Shown here piece by piece: positions 33,085-43,029 of a DNA stretch of 64,000 nt. The notes below the pieces were generated by a model. It made no database searches. It was not told the origin of the DNA and worked only from the letters and a program-made list of their open reading frames with translations. Each line of letters opens with the position of its first letter. Position 1 is the first letter of the stretch. Location of the stretch: contig OY729512.2 in NCBI GenBank assembly GCA_963422445.2, positions 1,240,001 to 1,304,000 of the forward strand, written 5' to 3'. A program made the position numbers and the translations under genes. This stretch comes from G963422445 sp963422445. Lineage in GTDB: Bacteria; Pseudomonadota; Alphaproteobacteria; Thalassobaculales; Thalassobaculaceae.

Positions 33085-35021
33085 TAGGCGTAAAAGAGGG
33101 TCATCGGATAATGTGGCGCTTGCACTGCTCGCATGTGCGCCATCGCGCGGCCGAGTCCGGTCTCGAAAAACTTCCGGGCTTCGTCCCGGTCGCCATCGAA
33201 GCGGTATGGCGTAGCGACCAGTTCAGCGGATTTTGGAGTCAGGAGAGTCCTGAACAGATCGGGATAGACGGCGCCGAGCGATCGACGCAGCCAGACATAG
33301 AAGAAGTCTGAGAGATCGGCGTAGCCGATATTGTCGTAATAGGGCGGGTCGGTCGCCACGACCCGGGACGGTTGCGCCCTGCCGTCCGATGCCGCATCCG
33401 CCAGTCTCGCGGAACCGCCCGGAACACTCCGCGGGGACGCCGCCACCACGTTCGCGAGATAGCCGACCTGCCCGACGAAACTTCCGCTCGATCCGCTGAA
33501 TGGGTTGGCTTCGCAGAAATCCCACACCATCGGCAGCGCCTGCCGCGCGAATACCTGTTGCACATTGGCTCCACCGGGATCCCAGAAGTTCAGATTCGAC
33601 GACCGATTGGCCTGCTTGCTGACGCTCAGCCCCAAACAGGTAGCCACCGCGTCGGCATAGGCCTGGGCACCGTAGCCGCCTTCGGCGAGGCGGGGCGCGT
33701 CGGCGTCCATGCCAGCCGCGAGCGCATCTTCGAGCACCCGCTTCCGCGCCTCGGACACCAGATCGGAAAACGTTCCCAATGCCACCAACTGCCGGTCGGT
33801 GAACAGGTCGGCGAAAGTGGTCAGGCCATAGCCATAGCACGTACCACCGGTCAGCTTTCGGGGGACGTCACCGTCGGGCTTCCATTCCGGCTTCGCCTTC
33901 CGCGCCGCCCGCTCCATCTCTTCGGTGGGCGCCACGTAGACGCGCCCGCCTCTGCCTTGCGCCACCACCGCCATGAGCCGCGCGCCCATGCGCCCGGCCA
34001 CCCCTTCGGCCTTGATGTAGGCGGCCGGGATCGGCGCTCCCGAAAGCAGGCAGGTAAAGTTAGCGCCTCGCCCGTTCTTGGTCCCCGCCCTGGCTCGCGC
34101 CAGTGCCTCCGGGCCGATATTGCCGGACTTGACGGTGAAGCGATACCGGCCCGCCTCGACTTCCGGCACCACGATGGATTCTCTTCTCTTCTTCGAAGAC
34201 AGCACGAAGGAGCTCGCGAGCGGCACGTGCACGCCCCGCGCCGCCGGGTTGGGGCTTGCCACGGTGCGCGCCCACAGCCACGCGATCGCCGTGGCTTCGG
34301 AGCCGTCGGGCAGCCGCGCCTTGGGGTATAGATGACCGATCCGTTTCTCCGCCTCGTCGCGCATCCATCGGCCGTAGAAGCGCACATCCTCGGCCAGGCC
34401 CTGCGCGCCGTTGCCGTCCCAGTCCGCGCCGCCGGCGAGCGTCGCCCGCGCGTCCGGGTTGACCGGCGGGAGGTCGGCGAAGCGGGGCGGGATCTCGACC
34501 AGCGCCCTGGCGATCAGCACCGCCACCGGGTTGAGATCCGAGCCGTGCGCGTGCAGGCCCAGCCGCTGCGCCTCGAGCGGGATCGAGCCGCCGCCGCAGA
34601 ACGGGTCGGCCACCGGCGGCGCCTTCTCCGCGAGAAAGGCATTGACTTCGGCCTTGCCCTCGGGCGCCACCTCGCCCAGGCTGCGGGCGACCGAGCGCGC
34701 GATCTCGCGCCGCGTATTAGCGATGACACGCTCGTTGTTGGAATTCTCCCACAGCACCAGTTCTTCGATGATGTCGAACAGGCGGCGGCGCTCCTTCGCC
34801 TGCGCCGCCTCGTCGGAGAACTCTTCCGGCGCCGAGGACGGATCGTCCACGAGCTGCGCGAACAGCACCGCCCGACACGCCGCGAGCGGACGGCGCGCCC
34901 ACCACAGATGCAGGGTCGAGGGATGGCCGTGGCGGATCGACTTCTCCTTCGCCGCCGCCTCGTTGATCGCGGCAAGCGGCAACGCGACTTCGATGAGCTT
35001 CTTGCGACGGGATTTGTTCAT
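33085..35021 (-). pseudogene. DUF1156 DNA methylase, 5' part (before IS630)
   Basis: ATG 35021 reads NKSRRKKLIEVALPLAAINE and the family block STLHLWWARRPLAACRAVLF. The SAM-binding motif I is DPFCGGGSIPLEAQRL (about residues 139-154), and the catalytic DPPY lies in ATDPPYYDNIGYADLSDFF, as in N6-adenine or N4-cytosine amino-methylases. The gene is broken after MTLFYAY by IS630 at 31861-33081 and continues at 30912-31860; joined, it would encode about 970 residues. It is the modification arm of the neighbouring system. The ATG lies 31 bases after the preceding gene's stop. Confidence 0.9.
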
Positions 35022-35052
35022 GTGCGGTTTGCTCCCGGTCCATGCGCCATCG

Positions 35053-36027
35053 TCATCGATCGCGCCAAAATGGCGCTTCATCATCGTCGGAATGGTCATT
35101 CCGCACATTGGAAAGTCGTTCCGTCCCCTTCAGCATGAACCAGATGAGCGAGAAAAGCCGCATGAACAGATAGTCCTTCTCCCCGTTGTCGCCTACCGGC
35201 TCCTTTCCAACCTCCGAATGCCTAATGCGTAGTTCGTTGCCCATCCGGGTCAACGCCTGAAACTCTTCCGTAACGGCCAAACGAAACACGGCGGCGTCAC
35301 AGGCGGTCGCTCTATCGATCAGCGAGGTCGCCCCCGCTTTCTTGTCTCCTGGATCTTCAATGGTCTTGAGGCGCTCGAAGGCGTCCCAGAGCTTCTCCAT
35401 GGCGTCCTGCCGCGCCTCCGGCTTCGGCAACAGAAAGTGCTCGACGGCAGTATCGAGAAGGCCGTCGAGATCCCGGTCCCCCGTGGAGAACCCCGACTGC
35501 TTCAGCAGTTCCGCCATTGGCGCCGACACCGTTCTTTCGATGACACCCGCATCGGTCAGCCTGTATGCAAGGCCGTTCCGGGAAAAGAGACGATTGATGT
35601 CCTCGACGAACTTACACAGCCCTTGGTCTCTGTCGAGTTGCAAATGATCATGACAGTGAAACTCATGCCAACCGTGCCGGGCTGGTTGCGCGACATGTCT
35701 TGCCACGAATTCGAGGAGATCCAGTATCGCAGGGGTGTTCGGCAGGCTGTGCGACAAAATGCTCAAAAAGTCGGCGTCGAACCCGTCTTCTGGACCGTCG
35801 TCGGCAAGGTCCCCAATCTCCGCGCGAATGGCGTTCGACATGGCTTTCCAATCCGTACCGACGATAGCGTTGCCGTCCGGACAGTGCAAAGGGAAGCCGT
35901 AGGCCAGGGATCCGTCATCGGCCCTGGTCTTGATCAGTGAAAGGATTGCCTGCCACACGAATCGGCTGACAGTTTCCTCCACCATCGGTTTCGACCCGAA
36001 CTCACGATCCGAGAAGTAGGTCGTCAT
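35053..36027 (-). CDS. Unknown protein of the methylase-helicase locus
   Basis: 324 residues; ATG 36027 overlaps the helicase stop (ATGA), so it is coupled to the helicase. I do not recognise a named family. The C-terminal third (KLWDAFERLKTIED, then MGNELRIRHSEVGK at about 262-275 and DYLFMRLFSLIWFML) is helical with R-x-R-H residues that recall HEPN-like or abortive-infection C-terminal domains; this is only a resemblance. The N-terminal half contains CHDHLQLDRDQGLCKFVED. Position between helicase and methylase implies a subunit or effector of the same system. Intact. Confidence 0.75.
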   Translation of the reverse strand: MTTYFSDREFGSKPMVEETVSRFVWQAILSLIKTRADDGSLAYGFPLHCPDGNAIVGTDWKAMSNAIRAEIGDLADDGPEDGFDADFLSILSHSLPNTPAILDLLEFVARHVAQPARHGWHEFHCHDHLQLDRDQGLCKFVEDINRLFSRNGLAYRLTDAGVIERTVSAPMAELLKQSGFSTGDRDLDGLLDTAVEHFLLPKPEARQDAMEKLWDAFERLKTIEDPGDKKAGATSLIDRATACDAAVFRLAVTEEFQALTRMGNELRIRHSEVGKEPVGDNGEKDYLFMRLFSLIWFMLKGTERLSNVRNDHSDDDEAPFWRDR

Positions 36028-39000
36028 GACGGCTCCGTTCTCCGTGCCAGCAGGTCGGCGAGCTTATAGGTCACGCTCGTCGCCCCGAAATCCGGCTCGC
36101 GCGCGAAGGGCCGCCGAACATAACGCGGCTCCGCTGCGAAGCCGTTCGATACTTCGACGATCGCGAGGATGAAGGCGTGCGGCGCATTGAGCGCGGTGAG
36201 GATCTCGTTGCGCGTGACCGTCACCGTCTCCGCGCCCCGGACCCGGCCCTTGACCTCAATGAAGCGGAGTCTCCTGCTGCCGCTCCCGCGCGACTCGATG
36301 TCGTAGCCCACCCGTTCGGCGCTCACATCCCTCGGTTCGTGGCCCAGGCGACGTTCCACTGCCATGACCGCCTCCATCGCCAGACGCTCGACGGTGGCCC
36401 GGGCCTCGGCCGTCGCCGCGGGTGGGACCGGATCCGACTCGGCGGCCGCTGCGCGCAGCAGCCCGGCTGGCACGATCAGGGCGCCGCCGCGCACCTGCGG
36501 CGGAAGGGCGCTGATGTCGCGCTCCCGGTCGAGCTCCTTGCGACGCCGTTGGAGGCGGTCGGCGAGATCGTTCGCCCGCGCCGCGGCCTGCGCGGCCGAG
36601 AGTCGGGTCCGCCTGCCGGCCCGCTCCTGCGCCTTCAGGTCCTCCGCGCGATGGTCCCAGTGGTTGATTTCCTTCTTCAGCCGCGCCGCGACCTCGCGCG
36701 CCACCTTGTCGATCTCCAGCAAGCGACGGGCGCGAACCTCCTCCACATGGCGCGGCGCGAGTTTGGCGATCGCGTGGCCGACGGCCGTGCCTTCAAGGTC
36801 CTCCGTGAGCCAGGACGCCTTCAACGCATCCGCGATCCGCGGCCGTTCGCCCTCTTCGAGCGGCCGGTAGTCGAGATAGGGCGCCGGACCCGCGTCGCGG
36901 ATGCGTCCGCTTTCGTCCACCTCGACGAACTGGAGTCGCTGCGAGACCACCCGCTGCCGTCCGTCGCGGTCCGTACGCCCGTCCTGCACCGCGTGCTCGA
37001 GATAGAAAAGCACCCGCAACGCCGCGCCGCCGTCGGTTTCGTCCACCAGCGCGGCGCCCTGTTTCAGCAGGTCGCGGTGGCGTTCGAGGACCAGGTCCAG
37101 CGTCGCATCGAGCAACGGATGACCGGGACAGAGCCAGGCGGCTACGGGTGCGCGGTCGATCCGCTCCTTTTCGAAGCAGATGCGCTCGTATCGCGATTGC
37201 ACGGGCGCGCCGGTCCCGATCAGGCGGTCACGGTCGTGCACCGGGCCGGGCACCCGCGCGACCTCCCATCGCCCGGCCTCGCGCCGGTGCGCCCTGCCGC
37301 CGAGATGACGGAACGCCTCGAGGAAAAAGCTCTGGATGTGGAAGGGTTGCAGTCGCCGCGCAGCGGCGCGCTCCATGATCTCGCGCATCCGCGCGAGATC
37401 CGCCGCGCTCATCGTGTCCCTGACGAGCGCCCGCTCCTCGATCAGATCCAGAAGCTGCTGCCGTCCCGCCGCATCGTCCACTGTCCGGAGCAGGCGCGCC
37501 TTCACCTCCGGCCGATCGCCGTAGCGGATCGCGTCGATCAGCAGCTCGTGCAGCGCACGGGCCTCGAAAAGGCGCCCGAGCACGTCGTACACCTTGCCGC
37601 CGAGCGCCGCCCGCGCCGCTTCGATCTTGTCGAGCAGCCGCGCATACACCTCGCCCTCGCGCGTATCGTCGGCGACCAGGTTCCAGCAGTGGCACACCTC
37701 CGTTTGGCCGATGCGGTGAATGCGCCCGAAGCGCTGCTCCAGCCGGTTGGGGTTCCAGGGCAGATCGTAGTTCACCATCAGGTGCGCGCGCTGCAGGTTG
37801 ATCCCCTCGCCGGCGGCGTCGTTGGCCACCAGGACGAGCACCTCCTTGTCGTGGGTGAACGCCTCGACCGCCTTGCGGCGCTCCTCGCGTCCGACGCCGC
37901 CATGGATTGCCACGACGGCTTCCGGCCGGCCCAGCCGCGTGCGGATGCGCTCGGCGAGATAGTTCAGCGTATCGCGCGGCTCGGTGAACACGATGAGCTT
38001 GCGGCGGTTGCCGTCGCCGTCCGTCATCAGCGGGTGGTCGAGAATCCCGTTGAGCTCGGTCCACTTGGTGTCCGCGCCCGCGCGGCGAAGGGCCGCGGCC
38101 TGCGCATCGAGGCGGCGCAGCGTCGCGATCTCGGCTTCGAGCTCGGCAACGGTGCGCGCCGCGGTGGCCCGATCCACGATGGCGTCCTCGGCCGCCTCTG
38201 CCTCCGCGCCGGGCGCCTCATCGAGTGCGTCCTCGTCTTCGTCGAACCACTCCGGGAGGCCCACCCCAGCGCCGAGCCGGGCCTCCCGGCCGCGCCTCAT
38301 CGACCGTTCCTCGGCGAGGCGCGCCTCAAGCCGCTCGCGCCGGCGGCGGAGCGACTCGTGGATGGCGGCGGGCGAAGACGCGAGACGGCGCTGAAGGACG
38401 GTCAGCGCGAAGCCGACGTTCCGCACCCGCCGGTCGCCGCCCTCCGCTGCGAAGCGCTCCACGCGGTTCATCTCGTCCCGCACGTAATCCGTCACCGCCG
38501 CGTAGAGCGCGGCCTCGGCGTCGGAGAGCATGTATTTGACGGTCTCCGCGCGGCGCTCGGGAAAGAGCGGCCTTCCGTCGAAGCGCAGCAGCTCCTCCTT
38601 GGTGAGCCGGCGCATCAGGTCCGACACGTCCGCACGGTGCACGCCGTCGCGGAAACGGCCCTCGAAGCGGTCGGCGTCGAGCAGCGCCATGAAGAGCTGG
38701 AAATCCTGCTCCTTGCCGTTGTGGGGTGTCGCCGTCATCAGCAGGAAATGCCGGGCGCGGGCGCCGAGCAGCCGGCCGAGCTGGTAACGCTTCGTGTACT
38801 TGACCTCGCCCCCGAAAAAGCTCGCCGACATGCGGTGCGCCTCGTCGACCACGATGAGATCCCACTCGCGCGCCGCCGTGAGCCGCGACTGCATCTCCGG
38901 GTTGCGCGACAGCATGTCGAGGCGGGCGATGAGCAGGTCGCGCCCGGCGAACGGATTGCCGGTCCGGGCCGCTTCCGCCTGCTCGCGCGTCAGGATGTCG

Positions 39001-39562
39001 AATGGCAGGCCGAACTTGCCGTCGAGCTCGTCCTGCCACTGCTCCGCCAGGACACCGGGCGCCACGATCAGGCAGCGCTCGATATCGCCCCGGATCATCA
39101 ACTCCTTGATCAGCAGACCAGCCATGATCGTCTTGCCGGCGCCCGGATCGTCGGCCAGCAGGAACCGCAGCGGCTGGCGCGGCAGCATTTCCCCGTAGAC
39201 CGCCGCGATCTGGTGCGGCAGCGGCTCGATGCGCGCGGCGTGCACGGCGAGATAGGGGCCGAACAGGTGGGCGAGCCGGATACGCCAGGCTTCCGAGACG
39301 AGACGCAGGAGCGCCCCGTCGCCGTCGAACGACCACGGACGTCCGGCCTCGATCACGTCCAGCGCAGGCTCCTCGTTGCGGTAGACGAGACGGTTCGCGA
39401 CCGCGCCGGACACGTCTTCATAGGTGATCTTGACCGCTTGGTCGCCGAACCACTCCAGATGGACGATCCTGGCCGCCCCGCCGGGCGCCAGACCGCCGAC
39501 GCGAACGCGCCCGGCTTCAAATCCTCAAGACGCACCACGACATGCCCCTTGCGCGGGCGCAT
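36024..39562 (-). pseudogene. SNF2-type helicase with DUF3883 domain, frameshifted near start
   Basis: A long open frame (GTG 39413 to TGA 36024, 1129 residues) carries Walker A DDPGAGKTIMAGL (88-100), DEAH in VVDEAHRMSA (188-197), MTATPHNG, NYDLPWNPNRLEQRFGR and IHRIGQ. It ends in a DUF3883-type, nuclease-like segment (VGYDIESRGSG, LRFIEVKGRV). The family N-terminus lies further upstream in another frame: ATG 39562 reads MRPRKGHVVVRLEDLKPG, and after an apparent 2-base loss in a GC-rich stretch near 39507 continues RVRVGGLAPGGAARIVHLEW into the long frame. The downstream GTG has no obvious Shine-Dalgarno, so expression is probably impaired. It would be about 1178 residues if repaired. Confidence 0.85.
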
Positions 39563-40046
39563 CCAATGCCGGCCCCGTCGAGCCTCCCCGAGTGAACGAT
39601 GCCCGTGCATCGGCCATATGCCCAGGGCCGTTCACCTGTCCGCTCGTTCTCCGCGTACCCATCACATGCCTCTCGACGCCGGTGCGTTCACCGCGGCACT
39701 ATCGACCCTTATACCAAACACAAACCTGCTTATCCCTGAGATTCATCCAGCGATCCGCTGGTGAGGGGCGGGGGACCCGATGGTCCGGGGCGACCGCGAA
39801 CGGCTCGATGCCCTGGAGCGCGGGAACCGGGCATTGCGCCGCGCGAACGGGTCCCTGCTGACGACCCTGGCGAATGTCGTCCGGTTGTTGCCGCCTGCGC
39901 CGCCCGCCTCTCCGCCGGCGGGCGGCTGCGGCCGGACGGACGAATTCGCGCAGTGGCGGGCGGCCGTGGAAGGCGATGCGCCCGGGGAGACCGTGCTCGT
40001 TCCGCGCGGCGCGGCGGCGGAACGCGCCGATGTTCCTGGCGCGCGT
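39563..40046. other. No assured gene; possible IS630 end
   Basis: Holds the upstream region of the helicase gene and a lone taccaaacacaaac at 39712 resembling one IS630 end without a partner. A plus-strand frame opens at 39780 (MVRGDRERLDALERGNRALR) but runs without stop through the antisense of the repressor gene, so it is not counted as a gene. No strong promoter was seen. Confidence 0.4.
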
Positions 40047-40682
40047 TCAGGCGCGCACGACCTTCCACAGCACCTTTCCGACGATGTGGATCTCGTCGGC
40101 CGGGCGTTCGTAGGGCGGGTAGTCGGGGTGGGCGGAGACGAGGCGGAGCGTGCCCTTGGCGGTGAGCGCGTCGATGCGCTTGACCACGAGCCCGGCGCCG
40201 TCCCAGAGCACGAAGAGCTCGCCGGCGGCGGGGACGCGGCGCGCGGTGTCGACGACGATGCGGTCGCCTTCGCGGAGCTCGGGCTCCATGGAGTTGCCGC
40301 GCACCTTGAGGATGCGCACCGCCTCGGGGTCGGCGTCGCCCTCGTGGCGGACCATGGCCTCGGGCAGGCGCCACCGGGCCTTCTCGTGGACGAAGTCCTC
40401 GTGCCAGGCGCCGGGGCCTGCGGCGGCCTCGACCTCCATCTCGGGCACCGAGGCGCCGGCGGTGCGCCGGCGCTTCGGTCCGGTCCATGGTTTCGGGGCG
40501 GGCAGCGCGTCGTGGCGGAGCCGGGCGGAGTCGCGGAACGAGAGCACCCGGGGCATGCCTCTTGCGAGGTACTGCTGGAGGTAGGCCTTGTTCCTGCCGA
40601 TGGCGAGGGAGGCTTCGGCGAGCGAGGCGCCGTTCTTCCAAAGGGCCTCTTTGAGGTTCTCTCGCGGGGTATCGGGTTGCAT
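40047..40682 (-). CDS. S24 (LexA/CI-like) phage-type repressor
   Basis: 211 residues from ATG 40682 with Shine-Dalgarno aaggag. The N-terminal HTH (SLAEASLAIGRNKAYLQQYL at about 20-39) binds DNA. The C-terminal S24 peptidase domain has the serine in VRGNSMEPELREGDRIVVD (Ser about 131) and the lysine in GLVVKRIDAL (about 168), the dyad used for RecA-stimulated self-cleavage. It is divergent from the transfer genes at 40773 onward, so it probably represses the conjugation operon and is released by DNA damage. Intact. Confidence 0.92.
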   Translation of the reverse strand: MQPDTPRENLKEALWKNGASLAEASLAIGRNKAYLQQYLARGMPRVLSFRDSARLRHDALPAPKPWTGPKRRRTAGASVPEMEVEAAAGPGAWHEDFVHEKARWRLPEAMVRHEGDADPEAVRILKVRGNSMEPELREGDRIVVDTARRVPAAGELFVLWDGAGLVVKRIDALTAKGTLRLVSAHPDYPPYERPADEIHIVGKVLWKVVRA

Positions 40683-40713
40683 GGCCGCTCCTTGCGTGGA
40701 TGCCGCGTGACGA

Positions 40714-40743
40714 AGGATATTCCCTAACCACGGAAATTGTCAA
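40714..40743 (-). promoter_or_regulatory. Promoter of the S24 repressor gene
   Basis: Minus strand TTGACA (40743-40738), an 18-bp spacer and TATCCT (40719-40714) lie about 31 bases before the repressor ATG. The 90-bp interval to the divergent gene at 40773 also contains ggaa and ttcc half-sites on opposite sides (40732, 40754) that could be operator arms. Confidence 0.55.
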
Positions 40744-40772
40744 CGGCGGTAGTTCCAATTACGTTCGCCCGC

Positions 40773-41197
40773 ATGACGCCTCTCGACGACAAGCTCCGCG
40801 ATGCGGTCGGCGCTTCGGCCGCGAGGCGCTGAACGACCCCGGCTTCGTCGCCTCGCTCAAGCGCGGGCGGCGTCTGACCCTTGCCACCGCCGACAGGGTG
40901 TGCGCCGAGATGGGCGCCCCGCTCCTCGGGCCGGCCTTCCGGCGCGAGGTCGAGGCGTTTCTCGTCCATTCCGCGACCAAGCCCTACGTCTTCGGCGAGC
41001 TGGCCGCGGGCGATCCCTCCTTCGTGGAGCGGCTGCGCCGGGGCGTCTCGTTTCGCCTGGTCACCGTGGACAAGGTGCGCGCCTGGATGGGCGCGCAGGC
41101 GGACGCGGCGTGCCGGGCGGCGATGGCGCGCGCGGTGGCGGAGGTGGCTGCGCTGGCGCGCGCGGGGGACGATTCCACTGCACAGGGAGAGACTGGC
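40773..41197 (+). pseudogene. HTH-like protein with duplicated domain, frameshifted
   Basis: ATG 40773 reads MTPLDDKLRDAVG and meets a stop after a one-base loss near 40808. The shifted frame continues RFGREALNDPGFVASLKRG. Two similar ~45-residue units follow each other (DPGFVASLKRGRRLTLATAD and DPSFVERLRRGVSFRLVTVD), each with the layout of a small XRE-type helix-turn-helix. The frame has no stop before the next start at 41198, so a fusion with the next protein is possible. First gene of the transfer operon, opposite the S24 repressor; a transcriptional role is inference. Confidence 0.55.
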
Positions 41198-41410
41198 ATG
41201 CACCACGAAGAGAGCCCGCACCTGAGCGCGCGCAAGGCGGCGGCGTGGCTCGGGATCTCCGCGCGCACGCTGCACCGGCTGCGCGAGGAGGGCGGGGGTC
41301 CGGACCATTACCGCTTCGGCCACCGCATCCTCTACCGCCGCGACCATCTGGAGCGCTGGGCGGCCGAGCGCCACGTGCCCTCGGACGACCCCGGCGGGAG
41401 GGACGCGTGA
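41198..41410 (+). CDS. MerR/excisionase-type helix-turn-helix protein
   Basis: Seventy residues from ATG 41198 (Shine-Dalgarno gggagag). HTH_17 pattern: LSARKAAAWLGISARTLHR, then YRFGHRILYRRDHLERWAAE. Small proteins of this type regulate or direct excision in mobile elements. Its stop overlaps the pilin start (TGATG). Confidence 0.75.
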   Translation: MHHEESPHLSARKAAAWLGISARTLHRLREEGGGPDHYRFGHRILYRRDHLERWAAERHVPSDDPGGRDA

Positions 41411-41784
41411 TGGGCGCCCGGCGGAGGTTCGCGGCTCGCGCGCGGGGCGGCGCGCCGGGCATGGCGGCCATCGACACGGACCGCGCGGGCGAGGCGCTGC
41501 GCATCGCTGCCGCGGCGGGTCTCGCGGTGGCGGCGACGCTGGCCGGGACGGACGCCGCCTTCGCGACCACCGACACCACCTTCGGCACGCCGCTGGACAC
41601 GGTGGAGAACATCGTCGGCGGCACCGGCGGGCAGCTCGCCGCGGCGCTCGCGGTGGGCGCCGCCCTGGTGGGCTCGGTGCTGCGCTTCAACGCCATGCAG
41701 CTGATGGGCGCGGTCGGGGTCGGCATCGCGGCGGGCGCGGGCACCGGCATCGTCACCGGCCTGGTCGGCTCGGCGATCGTCTGA
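41410..41784 (+). CDS. traA: Conjugative pilin, TraA/VirB2/TrbC-like
   Basis: 124 residues, ATG 41410 overlapping the upstream stop. A long basic signal region leads to a probable cleavage after DAAFA. The mature peptide is short and hydrophobic, with two membrane segments (GGQLAAALAVGAALVGSVL and GAVGVGIAAGAGTGIVTGL) separated by RFNAMQ, the layout of type IV secretion pilins. It is followed directly by traL as in F-type systems. The symbol is by position and shape. Confidence 0.75.
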   Translation: MGARRRFAARARGGAPGMAAIDTDRAGEALRIAAAAGLAVAATLAGTDAAFATTDTTFGTPLDTVENIVGGTGGQLAAALAVGAALVGSVLRFNAMQLMGAVGVGIAAGAGTGIVTGLVGSAIV

Positions 41785-42077
41785 TGAACGACACCGCGCG
41801 CCACACCATCCCGCGCCGTCTCGACGACCCGGAGCGCTGGCTGTTCTGGACCGTGGACGAGGCGGCGGCGCTGATGGGCCCGGCGCTGCTCGGGCTTGCC
41901 GCGAACCAGTTCGTGCCGGGGCTGGTCGCCGGGGTCGGCGGCTGGCTGCTGCTGAGGCGCGTGAAGCGCGGCGGCGGGGCCAACATCGCCCGCTACGCGC
42001 TCTACTGGTTCCTGCCGGACTTCGTGCTGCGGCTCAAACGCACGCCGCCGAGCCACCTCCGGCGCTTCGTCGGCTGA
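41784..42077 (+). CDS. traL: Type IV conjugative transfer protein TraL
   Basis: 97 residues. ATG 41784 overlaps the pilin stop. Family form: IPRRLDDPERWLFWTVDEA at the N-terminus, two hydrophobic stretches (LMGPALLGLAANQFV, GLVAGVGGWLLLRRVK) and YALYWFLPD near the end. TraL is a small inner-membrane component of F-type pilus assembly. Confidence 0.88.
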   Translation: MNDTARHTIPRRLDDPERWLFWTVDEAAALMGPALLGLAANQFVPGLVAGVGGWLLLRRVKRGGGANIARYALYWFLPDFVLRLKRTPPSHLRRFVG

Positions 42078-42098
42078 GGCCCGGGGAGGATCGAACCG

Positions 42099-42671
42099 AT
42101 GCGGCGCATCGACATGGACTCCGCCATCCGCCGGGTGCGGGACATCCGCCTCGCGCTGGCCGGGCTGCTGGTGCTATCGATGACCGCCAACCTGGCGCTC
42201 GTCATGAGCTTCGCCGGGCGCGAGACGGTCACGGTGCTGGTGCCGGCGGCGGCGGGGCCGGCCTGGGAGGTCGGCGGCGCAAGTGCCGGGTCCGGCATGG
42301 CCGGCGCACGCTACCTGGAAGACATGGCGCGCACGGCGGCGGTGACGCTGCTGACGCTGACGCCGGAGAACGCATCCCATGTCCGCCTTGCGGCGGCGCG
42401 GATGAGCCATGCCTCGGCGCGCGGCGCGATCGGCGCCTGGGTCGAGGCCGAGGCGGCGCGCATGGCCGGGCGCGACATGGCGAGCGCCTTCTACCCGACG
42501 GAGATCGAGGCCGACCCGGCGCGGCTCGGCGTCGAGATCGCGGGCGAGCTGGTGACCTGGATCGGGCGCGAGGAGTCCTCGCGCGAGGACCGGCGCTACC
42601 GGCTCGCCTTCCGCATCGACGCGGGGCGGATCGGGCTGCTGCGCTTCGAACAGATGGAGGACGGACAATGA
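42099..42671 (+). CDS. traE: Type IV conjugative transfer protein TraE
   Basis: 190 residues with an N-terminal membrane anchor (LALAGLLVLSMTANLALVM) and a periplasmic domain (YLEDMARTAAVTLLTLTPEN, MASAFYPTEIEADPARLGVE, YRLAFRIDAGRIGLLRFEQ). This matches the VirB8-like TraE of F-type secretion channels. Its stop overlaps the traK start (ATGA). Confidence 0.88.
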   Translation: MRRIDMDSAIRRVRDIRLALAGLLVLSMTANLALVMSFAGRETVTVLVPAAAGPAWEVGGASAGSGMAGARYLEDMARTAAVTLLTLTPENASHVRLAAARMSHASARGAIGAWVEAEAARMAGRDMASAFYPTEIEADPARLGVEIAGELVTWIGREESSREDRRYRLAFRIDAGRIGLLRFEQMEDGQ

Positions 42672-43029
42672 CACGACGGACCGGCATGGCCGCGCTGCTT
42701 GCGGCCCATGTCTTCTTCATGGCGCCGCCTGCGGCGGCGATGCAGATCCTCGATGCGGCCGACCATGCCGAGCTCGCGGCGGAGATCTCCGCGACGCAGG
42801 TCAACCGCATCGCGCTTCATGGCGACCGGATCGCCAGGGTGGTGCGCTCGCCGGACGGGATGCGGTCGAGCACGACGGCGCCTCGGGCGACCTCTATCTG
42901 CGCCCCTCGGCCCTGGATCGGGGTCCGGGGCAGGCCGGGTTCGATCCCGTCACCCTGTTCGTCGGCACGGAGAAGGGCTTCACCTACCGGCTGACGCTGA
43001 CGCCTTGTATGACCCGCCTTGTATGACCC

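Noticed and set aside
39709..39730. taccaaacacaaac as a third IS630 insertion
   Set aside because: Only one short end is visible, with no partner end and no transposase sequence; kept as a note only.
36177..39764. 1195-codon plus-strand frame opposite the helicase
   Set aside because: High-GC shadow of the helicase gene; no family motifs, while the minus frame has all helicase motifs.
39780..40727. 315-codon plus-strand frame
   Set aside because: Opens plausibly (MVRGDRERLDALERG) but most of it is antisense to the S24 repressor and it has no stop at a sensible place.
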